DNA of 64,000 nucleotides from Clostridium sp. E02 (GTDB lineage: Bacteria > Bacillota > Clostridia > Lachnospirales > Lachnospiraceae): positions 1 through 64,000 of the forward strand of contig NZ_RJLQ01000010.1 in the NCBI RefSeq assembly GCF_003833015.1. Reading direction: 5' to 3'. Shown one piece after another: positions 26,628 to 36,150 of this stretch; position 1 is the first letter of the stretch; every line of letters starts with the position of its first letter. The position numbers and the translations under genes are program-made. Under the pieces are notes generated by a model. That model was not told where the DNA came from. It saw nothing but the letters and a program-made list of their open reading frames with translations, and did no database searches.

Positions 26628-27874
26628 TCCATCCCTCTGATTGCAGCGCCAAGACTGCTTAAATCTCGACAGATATCTTCATATCCGCGCTCAATGTGAT
26701 GACATTCATGGATAACGGTCATACCTTCACTCGCAAGTCCTGCAACTACCAGTGCGGCACCACCCCTTAGATCCGTCGCAATAACCTTGCTCCCATGTAA
26801 CGGATGGGTCCCATGTATCACTGCATGTTTCCCTTCTATTATAATATCTGCTCCCAGCTTCTGCAACTCTTTTGCAGTGCCAAACCTCCCTTCAAAAATA
26901 GTCTCCTCCATCCAACCGGATCCTTTTCCCGATGCCATCACTGCCATAAACTGAGATTGAAGATCGGTTGGAAACCCAGGATAAGGTTCTGTAATCACGT
27001 CTGCACAATCAGGGCGCCCACTCATTGTTACCTTCAACTGATTTTCATAGCTGATAATCTCAGCTCCCATTCTTTCCGCAAGTAAACATGCGGCTGTCAA
27101 ATGATCCGGTCGAATTCCTTCCATGAGTACACTGCCCTCTGCTGCCATAACAGCTGTTAAGTAAGTTCCCGCGACAATCCTGTCGCCTGCGACTGTAAAT
27201 TCAGAATCATGAAGTTTCGGTACGCCTGTAATCGCCAGGCTGGAAGTTCCAATCCCATCAATTCTAGCTCCCATGTTATTTAAAAATTCACATAGAGTCA
27301 TAATCTCAGGTTCTTTTGCAGCCCCTTGTATCACTGTTGTCCCAGAAGCACAGACAGCAGCCATTAGAGCATTTTCAGTTGCACCCACACTGGGAAATGG
27401 AAAAAAGATACTGGCACCTTTTAACTTTGGTGCTGTTGCAATGAGTTTATCCCCCAGTTCTTCTATGACGGCGCCTAACGACCGTAATGCAGACAGGTGC
27501 AGATTAATGGGCCGTTCTCCAATGGAACAGCCTCCAGGGAAACTGGTCACTGCGCTACCAAGCCTTCCCAGCAAAGGCCCCGACAAAATAATCGAGGAAC
27601 GCATGCTTTTAATAAATTCTTTGGGGATCTCAGATTCTTTCACTACTTCTGCATCAATAATGAGCGTATGACCGTCAAGTTGGCATTTGCAGCCAATACG
27701 CTTAAGTATCCCCAGCATACAGAACACATCCTGTATCCTGGGGACATTACGAATCACAGTTGTACCTCTATGGAGAACCGCTGCTGCCATCATAGGCAGA
27801 ACAGCATTTTTGGAACCCTGAATCTTTATCTCACCTTTTAAGGATCGTAACCCCTGGACCTGTATAACTGACAA
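26624..27874 (-). CDS. murA: UDP-N-acetylglucosamine 1-carboxyvinyltransferase MurA
   Basis: The 416-residue enzyme begins peptidoglycan precursor synthesis by joining enolpyruvate to UDP-GlcNAc. Motifs include QGSKNAVLP near the start and the catalytic, fosfomycin-reactive Cys116 in PGGCSIGERP. The TTG at 27874 is chosen because GGAGGT lies 6 bases before it; the upstream ATG at 27889 has no binding site and overlaps that signal. It lies directly after ftsW, at the place where murG and murB are found in Bacillus. Confidence 0.93.
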   Translation of the reverse strand: MSVIQVQGLRSLKGEIKIQGSKNAVLPMMAAAVLHRGTTVIRNVPRIQDVFCMLGILKRIGCKCQLDGHTLIIDAEVVKESEIPKEFIKSMRSSIILSGPLLGRLGSAVTSFPGGCSIGERPINLHLSALRSLGAVIEELGDKLIATAPKLKGASIFFPFPSVGATENALMAAVCASGTTVIQGAAKEPEIMTLCEFLNNMGARIDGIGTSSLAITGVPKLHDSEFTVAGDRIVAGTYLTAVMAAEGSVLMEGIRPDHLTAACLLAERMGAEIISYENQLKVTMSGRPDCADVITEPYPGFPTDLQSQFMAVMASGKGSGWMEETIFEGRFGTAKELQKLGADIIIEGKHAVIHGTHPLHGSKVIATDLRGGAALVVAGLASEGMTVIHECHHIERGYEDICRDLSSLGAAIRGME

Positions 27875-27942
27875 TCCGTTACCTCCCATGGCTTCTTATA
27901 TACTATCCTATGTAAAAAGCGAGAGAATGGTTTCATATCTAA

Positions 27943-29094
27943 TTATTTTTCCAGTTTTATCTGGTTGGAAACACTTAAAACCATGCCCATTTCCATCATT
28001 AGGAAAAGGACAGATGTTCCCCCATAACTGATAAACGGTAGGGTAATCCCCGTATTTGGGATGGTGTTGGTTACAACCGCAATATTTAATATAACCTGGA
28101 TGGCGATATGGCCCATAACACCTACCACAATCAGCGCACCGAATAAATCAGGGGCATTATCTGCAATGAGCATAAAGCGATAGATCATAAAAAGGAATAT
28201 GAGAATAACCGATACGGCTCCAAAAAGCCCTAGTTCTTCACATATAATTGAAAAAATCATATCATTTTGAGCTTCTGGTACAAATCCCATCTTCTGTATA
28301 CTCTCGCCCAGCCCTCTGCCTACTAGGCCTCCAGAGCCAATGGCATAAAGTCCTTGTAAGACCTGATACCCGCCGGTGGAAGGAAACGCCTCCGGTTCCA
28401 GCCAGACTAAAATCCTTCCAAGCTGATAATCATGAAGTATATTAAGCTTTTCCAACACAGTAGCGATGGGACCGGCAAACGCTAAAAGTCCTACTCCTGC
28501 AAATCCGCATGCAAAAAATGGCCATTTTTTCTTGCATGCCACAAACAACATAACAAATGCAATTCCTACAATGATAATACCAGAGCTTAAATTGTTAGCC
28601 GCAACGATTCCTGATATGGGTAACGCCGTTACAAGGATCAAAAAGACACCATTCCTTGTATTAATGTTCCTACCCATCTGAACGATCATAACGGCCAGCA
28701 TAACAATGAGTGCTATCTTAACAAATTCTGTTGGCTGAAAGGACAAAGATCCTACTCCCAGCCACCTTTTTTTACCATTACGCTCTATTCCAACCACAGA
28801 TACAGCGATCATCAGTATATAAGATAACGCATAAGCCAGAACTGCAAATCTGGCATACCAGTGATAGTCCATCTTAGATATTATAAGCATGATTATGAAT
28901 CCGCCAAGTGCAATCTTCGCCTGCCGCAGCATAAAATAAGCCGCATTTTCGTATTTTAGTTGGGCAGCATATGAGCTTGAACTATAGATCATAACCAGCC
29001 CAAAAACAGATAGAAATATCACCGTAAACAAAAGACTGTAATCATAAAATCGGCGTGGTTTGTTTGTTTTCTTCGCTGGTCTGCTCTCTGCCAT
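27943..29094 (-). CDS. ftsW: Lipid II polymerase FtsW/SpoVE/RodA (SEDS) family
   Basis: The 383-residue membrane protein has about ten spans and the SEDS marks: YSSSSYAA after span 1, KKRWLGVGSLSFQPTEFVK in two short pieces around residues 95-115, and PFISYGGTS near residue 355. SEDS proteins polymerise lipid II with a partner class B penicillin-binding protein, here either of the two encoded upstream. AGGAGG 6 bases before ATG 29094 sets the start. In B. subtilis this position is held by spoVE, so a sporulation role is possible. Confidence 0.93.
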   Translation of the reverse strand: MAESRPAKKTNKPRRFYDYSLLFTVIFLSVFGLVMIYSSSSYAAQLKYENAAYFMLRQAKIALGGFIIMLIISKMDYHWYARFAVLAYALSYILMIAVSVVGIERNGKKRWLGVGSLSFQPTEFVKIALIVMLAVMIVQMGRNINTRNGVFLILVTALPISGIVAANNLSSGIIIVGIAFVMLFVACKKKWPFFACGFAGVGLLAFAGPIATVLEKLNILHDYQLGRILVWLEPEAFPSTGGYQVLQGLYAIGSGGLVGRGLGESIQKMGFVPEAQNDMIFSIICEELGLFGAVSVILIFLFMIYRFMLIADNAPDLFGALIVVGVMGHIAIQVILNIAVVTNTIPNTGITLPFISYGGTSVLFLMMEMGMVLSVSNQIKLEK

Positions 29095-29135
29095 ACCATT
29101 CCTCCTTGCCAACCAGACTTCTTACCAGAATTACT

Positions 29136-30482
29136 TTAAAGATTACGGACACTTTCCTTGAAAATCTCGCCCCGCTCTTCATAGCTTTTGAACATCCCCC
29201 AGCTTGCACATGCCGGAGAAAGAAGGACGTAATCTCCACGATTTGCATAAGAAGCGCAAACGCGGACTGCCTCTTGCATATCCTCTGCGTACATCACATT
29301 CGTAAATCCATGAGATGCAGCACATTCTGCAATCTTCTCCCTTGTCTGTCCCAGAAGTACCATATACCGGACCTTCCCCTGAAAGGATTCAATCCACTGG
29401 TCATATTCTGAATTCTTATCGTAACCACCTGCAATCAGGATCGTAGATCCTGGCATGGCATTGACCGCCTGAATAGCCGCATCTGGATTGGTTCCTTTGG
29501 AGTCATTGTAATACTTCACTCCTGCCTTTTCAGCTACAAACTCAATTCTGTGCTCTACCGCCTTAAACTCACAAACTGTCTTTTGTATCACTTCCAGTGG
29601 AACAGATAGCTCCACCGCGATTGCAATCGCTGCCATCGCATTCTCGTAATTGTGCCGTCCAAGAATCTGCAAATCATGAATATCTACAATTTCAGTCTTC
29701 TTGCCTTTCTGATTGCGGACAATCCTGTCCCCTTCTAGGCAATAGCCATCCTTTAATGTCTCTCGACTGCTAAAATAAATCACATTCGGTTTTAATGTTT
29801 CCCCAAATTCCCGAAGAACGGGATCGTCATAATTTAAGATACAGACCTCTTGTTCTGACTGATTCTTTGTAATGCTTTCTTTCACTTCTATGTAACATTC
29901 CATGGTTTTATGACGGTTCAAATGATCTGGTGTAATATTTAAAACCGCGCTGACATCGGGCTTAAAATCCAATATGCTTTCCAACTGAAAACTGCTGACT
30001 TCGGCAACTGTAACAGAATCTTCATCTGTGTGCATCGCCTCTTGTGCATATGGAATGCCGATATTTCCCACAACAAAAACATGTTCATAAAAAGCTTTCA
30101 TGATCTCACCGGTAAGAGCCGTCGTGGTTGTCTTACCGTTTGTTCCTGTTATGGCTATTAGTCTGCCCTTTGCATGATGATAGGCTAATTCAATCTCACT
30201 CCATATAGGTATCTTTTCTTCCTTTATCACTGATACAAATGGAGCATCATGGGAAATCCCTGGGCTGATCACGCATAGGTTTACATCTGTTAAATCTTCT
30301 TTCTTAAGTTCTCCCAAGAGTATCGATAGATTCGCTTTCTCCTCAAATTGGCTTAACAGCTCATCCTCTTTTCGTACATCGTTGGAGTCATAAAGGACTG
30401 CTTTATCCCCTGATTTTAATATTAACTTGGATGCGGCGATCCCACTTTTTCCACTGCCTGCAATTAATACTTTCTGACTCAT
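29136..30482 (-). CDS. murD: UDP-N-acetylmuramoylalanine--D-glutamate ligase MurD
   Basis: The 448-residue cytosolic ligase adds D-glutamate to UDP-MurNAc-L-Ala. Seen are the N-terminal GSGKSGIAA nucleotide fold, the ATP loop ITGTNGKTTT near residue 110, HLNRHKTMECY in the central domain, and the NDSKGTNPDA motif of the C-terminal domain. AGGAGA precedes the ATG. It lies 12 bases after mraY and 41 before ftsW. Confidence 0.96.
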   Translation of the reverse strand: MSQKVLIAGSGKSGIAASKLILKSGDKAVLYDSNDVRKEDELLSQFEEKANLSILLGELKKEDLTDVNLCVISPGISHDAPFVSVIKEEKIPIWSEIELAYHHAKGRLIAITGTNGKTTTTALTGEIMKAFYEHVFVVGNIGIPYAQEAMHTDEDSVTVAEVSSFQLESILDFKPDVSAVLNITPDHLNRHKTMECYIEVKESITKNQSEQEVCILNYDDPVLREFGETLKPNVIYFSSRETLKDGYCLEGDRIVRNQKGKKTEIVDIHDLQILGRHNYENAMAAIAIAVELSVPLEVIQKTVCEFKAVEHRIEFVAEKAGVKYYNDSKGTNPDAAIQAVNAMPGSTILIAGGYDKNSEYDQWIESFQGKVRYMVLLGQTREKIAECAASHGFTNVMYAEDMQEAVRVCASYANRGDYVLLSPACASWGMFKSYEERGEIFKESVRNL

Positions 30483-30494
30483 ATGGTTTCTCTC

Positions 30495-31463
30495 CTATAA
30501 TCCAAGATATGCAAGTAGGCAAAGAACGGCTGTTATGATGGCAAAAACGGCTACAACTCTAGTTTCAGACCAACCACATAACTCAAAATGATGATGAATC
30601 GGTGCCATTCTAAATATTCTTTTCCCACCTGTTTTTTTAAAATATGTCACCTGAATAATGACAGATAATACCTCAATGAGATAAATAAAGCCGACTATGG
30701 CTATAAATATCGGAATCTGCATCATAAAGGCACTGGATGCTACAAATCCACCAAGCCCCAGTGAACCAGTATCCCCCATAAACACTCTGGCAGGATAAAC
30801 ATTAAATAGCAAAAATCCCAAAAGACTCCCTACCACAGCTCCTGTGATGGGGCTGATCCCAGTCTTTTCTCCTATGGCAACTACAGTTAGAAATGTTGCA
30901 ACCAGAATGGTAACACTTGTACAAAGTCCGTCCAGTCCATCCGTAAAATTCACCCCATTATCGGTTCCAATTACAATAAAAAAAACAGCCGGAACAAATA
31001 AGAATCCAAGTTTTAGAAAAATCCCTTTCTCAAACCCTCCGGTAAACGGAATTAACATCTCGGTTCCTACATCCTTTGAATGAATTAGATAAAATGCAAA
31101 GATACCAGTGATAATCAACTGTCCTGCCATCTTTTGTATCGCTGTCAAACCTTCTGATCGTTTCATCACTATCTTAATGTAATCGTCAAGAAAACCTACA
31201 ATACCAAATCCAACCGTTACAAAAAGAACGGGAATTATCTTTGGATATTCCTTTACATAAAATAAAGAAGTTATAATAATGCTGGTCAATATAATTAGTC
31301 CGCCCATGGTAGGGGTCCCCTGTTTTTTCAGATGACTTTCCGGTCCTTCCTTTCGGACCTCCTGACCAAATTTTAATCTGTGAAGAAATGGTATTACTAT
31401 GGGACACAGCATTGCGCTGATGGCAAAAGCTATAATGATCGCCAAAATCGTTTCGTTTATCAT
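30495..31463 (-). CDS. mraY: Phospho-N-acetylmuramoyl-pentapeptide transferase MraY
   Basis: The 322-residue enzyme with about ten membrane spans makes lipid I. Signature segments are GTPTMGG near residue 50, FLDDYIK with the Asp pair, NFTDGLDGL, and MAPIHHHFE near the C-terminus. GAGGTG 5 bases before ATG 31463 indicates this start, which removes 13 residues from the longest frame. A 128-base gap upstream, after spoVD, holds a stem-loop and a short sequence shared with the ftsQ-ftsZ gap. Confidence 0.96.
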   Translation of the reverse strand: MINETILAIIIAFAISAMLCPIVIPFLHRLKFGQEVRKEGPESHLKKQGTPTMGGLIILTSIIITSLFYVKEYPKIIPVLFVTVGFGIVGFLDDYIKIVMKRSEGLTAIQKMAGQLIITGIFAFYLIHSKDVGTEMLIPFTGGFEKGIFLKLGFLFVPAVFFIVIGTDNGVNFTDGLDGLCTSVTILVATFLTVVAIGEKTGISPITGAVVGSLLGFLLFNVYPARVFMGDTGSLGLGGFVASSAFMMQIPIFIAIVGFIYLIEVLSVIIQVTYFKKTGGKRIFRMAPIHHHFELCGWSETRVVAVFAIITAVLCLLAYLGL

Positions 31464-31591
31464 GTCACACCTCAATATTTTATGTATTCGTATATTATTC
31501 ATAAGGAGGTTCGATTCGCCTTTGGCTTATCGAACAGTTCTCTAAGCAAATTATGCCACAGTAAGTAGTATACGTCTTTTTGCCCGAATAA

Positions 31592-33352
31592 TCAACCACT
31601 GATTCGAAACGCAGATACAGTATCCTCCGCTGTAGGCTCAATTCCTAAGTATGGAAGAATGTTCTTAAATATATCCGCAATGACTGGTGCGGCTATAGTT
31701 CCACCATAATAAATCCCCTGCGGTTCATCTATGGTAATCAGGGCAATCACTTTTGGATCATCCGCTGGTGCGAATCCAATAAATGAGGATATATATTTCT
31801 TTAAGCTTCTGGGAAGTTTTTCAGAAGTTGCTGTTTTTCCACCAATCCGGTACCCTTCAATCTTTGCTCTTTTCCCACTCCCTTCCGAAACGACCTGTTC
31901 CAGAATATAACGCATGGTCGCACTGGTTTCTTTTGATAAGATACCCTCTTTTACGGGATAGGTAAAATCATGTACCAGTTCTTCATCTGCACGAACCGAT
32001 TTCACTCCAAAATGAGGTGTAATCCGGTTTCCGCCGTTAATAATCGAAGACGCAGTGGTAATTAGCTGCATTGGCGTGATTTGAAAGGACTGCCCAAAGG
32101 AAACAGTAGCCAATTCAACCAATCCCATATCTTCTTTTTTATGCATTATGGTTGTCGCTTCTCCCGGCAAATCAATTCCTGTTTTTCCTTTTAAGCCAAA
32201 CTGGACAAAATACTTATAATAACCATCCACTCCAAGTCTCTGCCCCACATCAATCAAAACTGGATTACAAGAGTTCATCATCCCCTGCAGAAATGTCTCC
32301 GAACCATGCCCTCCTACTTTATGGCACCTGATTCTGCGATCCTCAACAATTCGGAATCCAGGACAGGAAAAATGGTCATCCAATTTTACAACACCTGATT
32401 CTAACCCTGCAGCTGCTGTGATGATCTTAAACGTTGACCCCGGCTCATACGTATCATTAATACAGGGATTTCTCCACATTTGATTGAGCATATTCTGCTT
32501 TTCTTTTTCTGTTTTCGGTATTTCAACCGATGTGTTTAGTGTAAACGGATCATTCAAATTAAATTCAGGAGTATTCACCATTGCCATAATTTCCCCATTT
32601 TGTGGATTCATGACAATAATCGACACTCTATTTGCGCCTTTTTTCTCCATAACCTGATAGGCCGCTTGTTCGCAATACCGTTGAATATTCACGTCCAGGC
32701 TAACGGTAAGATTCTGTCCTGCAATTGGTTCTATCCGATCTTCTGCAGCATTGGGGATTTCAATTCCTGCGGCATCTGACATCGTCAGTATTTTCCCATT
32801 CATCCCTTTTAAATAGGATTCATATTTCACTTCCAGACCGATGATCCCCTGATTATCTCCTCCCGTAAAGCCAAGTACCTTTGAAGCCAAAGTATCATAT
32901 GGGTAATAACGTTTGTAATCTTCGTCTACCTTGACCCCTTCCATATGATAAGCCCTAATCTGATCTCCCATAGCCTTGTCTACATTTGTCTTAATAATTT
33001 CCCTTGAACTATACTTTTGTACCTTCTTGCGCACTTCTGATTCTTCTAATCCTAGTTCCTTCGATAATACCGCCACTACTTCATCGGCTTTTTTTATCTG
33101 ATTGTGTATTACGGAGATCGTACATACCGTCCGGTTGGTGGCTATAACAATTCCATTCGCATCAATTATATTCCCTCTTGCCGCCTTTATCGTCCTTTCT
33201 CTTTCATGGAGATCTTCAGCCATGGCACTATAGTGTTCGGATCGGAATACCATGAGAAAAACAAGCCGCCCCATTAGTCCTGTCATACAAAGAAAAAGCA
33301 GGAAAAACAGGAGGGCTATTTTCTCTCTGTGATGTGTTTTATTTGAATTCAT
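31592..33352 (-). CDS. spoVD: SpoVD-type class B penicillin-binding protein
   Basis: The 586-residue protein has one membrane span (about 12-33), a dimerisation domain and a transpeptidase domain. The active-site motifs are STFK (Ser306), SCN (361-363) and KTA (506-508); the last is normally KTG. There is no PASTA domain. GGAG before ATG 33352 sets the start. It lies after the FtsI-like gene exactly as spoVD does in B. subtilis, and has a sigma-E-like promoter, so a role in spore cortex synthesis is likely. A second vegetative division PBP is the alternative. Confidence 0.88.
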   Translation of the reverse strand: MNSNKTHHREKIALLFFLLFLCMTGLMGRLVFLMVFRSEHYSAMAEDLHERERTIKAARGNIIDANGIVIATNRTVCTISVIHNQIKKADEVVAVLSKELGLEESEVRKKVQKYSSREIIKTNVDKAMGDQIRAYHMEGVKVDEDYKRYYPYDTLASKVLGFTGGDNQGIIGLEVKYESYLKGMNGKILTMSDAAGIEIPNAAEDRIEPIAGQNLTVSLDVNIQRYCEQAAYQVMEKKGANRVSIIVMNPQNGEIMAMVNTPEFNLNDPFTLNTSVEIPKTEKEKQNMLNQMWRNPCINDTYEPGSTFKIITAAAGLESGVVKLDDHFSCPGFRIVEDRRIRCHKVGGHGSETFLQGMMNSCNPVLIDVGQRLGVDGYYKYFVQFGLKGKTGIDLPGEATTIMHKKEDMGLVELATVSFGQSFQITPMQLITTASSIINGGNRITPHFGVKSVRADEELVHDFTYPVKEGILSKETSATMRYILEQVVSEGSGKRAKIEGYRIGGKTATSEKLPRSLKKYISSFIGFAPADDPKVIALITIDEPQGIYYGGTIAAPVIADIFKNILPYLGIEPTAEDTVSAFRISG

Positions 33353-33379
33353 ACACAACTCCACTATCATTATTGATAC

Positions 33380-33407
33380 AGTATATGAAATTCAGACTCT
33401 TTTATGA
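33380..33407 (-). promoter_or_regulatory. Sigma-E-like sporulation promoter of spoVD
   Basis: On the minus strand TCATAAA and CATATACT are 13 bp apart, matching 6 of 8 bases of the sigma-E -10 CATACAAT. The start would fall about 22 bases before the spoVD ATG. This resembles known control of spoVD in B. subtilis. Confidence 0.45.
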
Positions 33408-33426
33408 TACTTATCCACTTTATCGT

Positions 33427-35670
33427 TTACTCTTGATCTTGATCTGTCTCTGTTGAGTTCTGCGACGAATTCACATCTTTTGGCAGAGAATCCGGAAGAT
33501 TGGAATCGTCTCCTTCCTGCCTGTCAATGAATTCATCCGTAGGATTTAAATATTCTTCCGGAATGGAAGCCCCATCCTCCATCGTTGGAGACGGTGAAGA
33601 ACTCCCATCTGCTTTGGATTCCTCTCCAGATTCCATTTGCTCTGCATCCTCTTTGGTTTCACTGGTAATTCCTTCTTCAACTGGCAAATCCGATTTATCA
33701 GTGGGTGTCCCTGACGCAGAATCTGTATCCGGGAATATATTTAAATAAGGAAGAATATCAGTCATGATTTTTTTAAAAATCTCACTGGCATAAGTGCTAT
33801 GAGGCTGACTCTCCACATGAGGCTGATCCACCACAACATAGACCAATACCTGCGGATTATCCGAAGGCGCATATCCGCAAAATGATACCAGATAATTTGT
33901 TTTATCTCTTGGGATTTTCTCAGCGGTGCCTGTTTTACCAGCTATTTTATAGCCCTCCACTCTGGCAGCTCCACCCGTTCCCCCCTTCGCGTTTACCGTC
34001 TTAAATAACGCTTCATTGATAAATTTAGAAGTCGATTCTGAAACAGTCTCACGAACTAGAACTGGTTCCATCTTTTTCACCACAGAACCTTGTTCGTTTA
34101 AAATTTGTTTTACAACATGAGGTTCATAGTAAGAACCTCCATTGATTACAGAACTATATGCCGCCGCCATCTGGATCATGGTACAGTTAAAGTTCTGTCC
34201 AAAGGAGTTGGTTGCAAGATCTGTAGGTCCAGCCGAATCCGCAGAATACATCAATGTCTTATTATCGGCCTCTCCTGGAAGATCAATTCCTGTTTTTGTT
34301 CCAAATCCAAAAATCTTCTGATATTTATAGAATTTATCTTTCCCCATCTGCTGGGCAACCCGCATCATAACCACATTACAGGATTTCATAAGCCCCTGCT
34401 CCACCGTCAATAGGCCATGTCCATAGCGGCTTGCACATCTGATTTTATACCCTCCGACTTCCAAAAAACCAGGGCAGTCATAGCTCTCGTTCCCTGTAAT
34501 CGCACCTTCTTCTAAAGCGGCAGAAATAGTAAAAATCTTAGAGGTGGAACCTGGTTCATAGCCATCACTAATCGTGAAATTTCTCCAAGTCTGGTTCCAG
34601 GCCACCATAGTACCAAACGATCTAATTTCAGTATCGCTATAATGATTGCTCACATTTTCTTCTGTTAGTGGTTCTGCATCCTTGTTTTTACGCTTATAAT
34701 CTGCAATGGCCTCTTCGATCCCCAACTGACGGATTCTTTCATCTGTATACTCCGGACTCAAATCACGGGGATGGTTTAAATCAAAGGTATTGTCATCTGC
34801 CATGGCTAGAACTTCCCCGTTATTGGGGTTCATAACAATTACTCCTACTTTTTCACTCCCTGTCTGCTGTTCCCATTCTCGTATGTACTTTTCTACGATC
34901 TTTTGTATGTTTAAATCTATGGTAGAAACCACTGTATTCCCATTTGTAGCAGGCTTTATTACTCTCTCTAGATTTGAGTCATCATTTAGATACCCATACT
35001 CTCTCCCATTGGTTCCCATAAGAGTGGAATTGTAGGACTGCTCTACTCCTCCGGTACCTTCTCCACCGTCACTACTGGCAAAACCAATGACACTACTTGC
35101 CAAGCTATTATATGGGTATACTCTTTTATATTCGTCTTCAAACCAAATCCCTTTGATGGCTTTATTTTCATTCTTTAACTCTTTTGCTTTTTTCGTTTTG
35201 TATGTTTCATAGTTTTCCTTATCACTATAAGTAAGCTGTTTTGCATAGCGGATATACTGCTTGTCCTTTTTTTCCTGAATTAAATTGAGGATTTCCGTTC
35301 TGTCGTATCCAAAACAATCTATGAGCGCCATAACGGAAGGCTCAAGGTATGCATCTTGATCTGACATAATCTGTTTCGGATCCAAGATCAAATTATAAAC
35401 TTTCTCGCTGGTTGCCAGATAGGTGCCGTTTCGATCCATTACATCTCCTCTTCGAAACGGAATGACACGACTGTCATATTCCTGTTGAGACAGCACAATC
35501 TGATTGTAATCTTCTTTTTTATTCGTCATAAGGTTATAAAGTATCATAACCAATGCAAACAAAGCCAGCGTAATTACCAGTACAGTAATCGCCAGCTTTT
35601 CCTGCATATAACGGGGAAACACCTTGGTTTTTCTATTTTTATTTTTCTTAATGTTCGGGAATATCTTCAT
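33427..35670 (-). CDS. ftsI: Division-specific class B penicillin-binding protein (FtsI/PBP2B)
   Basis: The 747-residue protein cross-links septal peptidoglycan. It has one membrane span (about 27-48), a dimerisation domain from RRGDVMDRNG, and the transpeptidase motifs STSK (375-378), SCN (430-432) and KTG. The last 100 or so residues (about 646-747) are a Ser-, Asp-, Glu-rich tail with no PASTA fold, probably disordered outside the cell. It overlaps the ftsL stop by 23 bases. Position after ftsL identifies it as the partner of FtsW in division. Confidence 0.93.
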   Translation of the reverse strand: MKIFPNIKKNKNRKTKVFPRYMQEKLAITVLVITLALFALVMILYNLMTNKKEDYNQIVLSQQEYDSRVIPFRRGDVMDRNGTYLATSEKVYNLILDPKQIMSDQDAYLEPSVMALIDCFGYDRTEILNLIQEKKDKQYIRYAKQLTYSDKENYETYKTKKAKELKNENKAIKGIWFEDEYKRVYPYNSLASSVIGFASSDGGEGTGGVEQSYNSTLMGTNGREYGYLNDDSNLERVIKPATNGNTVVSTIDLNIQKIVEKYIREWEQQTGSEKVGVIVMNPNNGEVLAMADDNTFDLNHPRDLSPEYTDERIRQLGIEEAIADYKRKNKDAEPLTEENVSNHYSDTEIRSFGTMVAWNQTWRNFTISDGYEPGSTSKIFTISAALEEGAITGNESYDCPGFLEVGGYKIRCASRYGHGLLTVEQGLMKSCNVVMMRVAQQMGKDKFYKYQKIFGFGTKTGIDLPGEADNKTLMYSADSAGPTDLATNSFGQNFNCTMIQMAAAYSSVINGGSYYEPHVVKQILNEQGSVVKKMEPVLVRETVSESTSKFINEALFKTVNAKGGTGGAARVEGYKIAGKTGTAEKIPRDKTNYLVSFCGYAPSDNPQVLVYVVVDQPHVESQPHSTYASEIFKKIMTDILPYLNIFPDTDSASGTPTDKSDLPVEEGITSETKEDAEQMESGEESKADGSSSPSPTMEDGASIPEEYLNPTDEFIDRQEGDDSNLPDSLPKDVNSSQNSTETDQDQE

Positions 35671-36139
35671 TCTGCCTTACATACTCACTTTCTGTTTTAT
35701 CATAGTGAAGGATCTGGTCTTTATTTGCATAGACCATACCAAGTTCCTCAGTAGCGACCTTATACACATGATCCAAATCAACAGAAGTGTTAATTCTCGT
35801 TTCCAATGCATTGTTTTCATTTTTTAAATGTTCCAGCTCTGCTTCTTTTTCTTCAATGCTATGAATCCCCGTAGTGATTGAAGACTGTAAATGCAGATAA
35901 TTAACACAAATGCAAAGAGTTATGACTGCAGCAATCGTAAGAAGAATTACATATGGCAGATTCATCTGCAATGCTTTTTCACGATTTCGCCTAACCTGAT
36001 TATTTACAGATGGACGTTGAATTTTTTCTGGTGTATATACCGGTCTTTGCACCGGCATGGCTTTATGGACTGTATTCCCATGCACATAAGCATGTTTGTT
36101 CCCATAGGATCGCACACTGTTTCTTGCAGTCACACTCAT
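35648..36139 (-). CDS. ftsL: Cell division protein FtsL
   Basis: The roughly 163-residue bitopic protein has an N-terminal basic cytoplasmic part, one span (about residues 62-84) and a short outer coiled-coil (EEKEAELEHLKNENNALE), the FtsL/DivIC pattern. The start is unsure: ATG 36139 follows GGAGG by only 2 bases, and GTG 36133 has better spacing. It begins right after the rsmH stop and precedes ftsI, as usual. The cytoplasmic part is longer than in Bacillus FtsL. Confidence 0.82.
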   Translation of the reverse strand: MSVTARNSVRSYGNKHAYVHGNTVHKAMPVQRPVYTPEKIQRPSVNNQVRRNREKALQMNLPYVILLTIAAVITLCICVNYLHLQSSITTGIHSIEEKEAELEHLKNENNALETRINTSVDLDHVYKVATEELGMVYANKDQILHYDKTESEYVRQNEDIPEH

Positions 36140-36150
36140 TTCCTCCCTCA

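Noticed and set aside
26270-27889. Hidden murG between ftsW and murA
   Set aside because: The gap between the two genes is under 70 bases and carries no frame.
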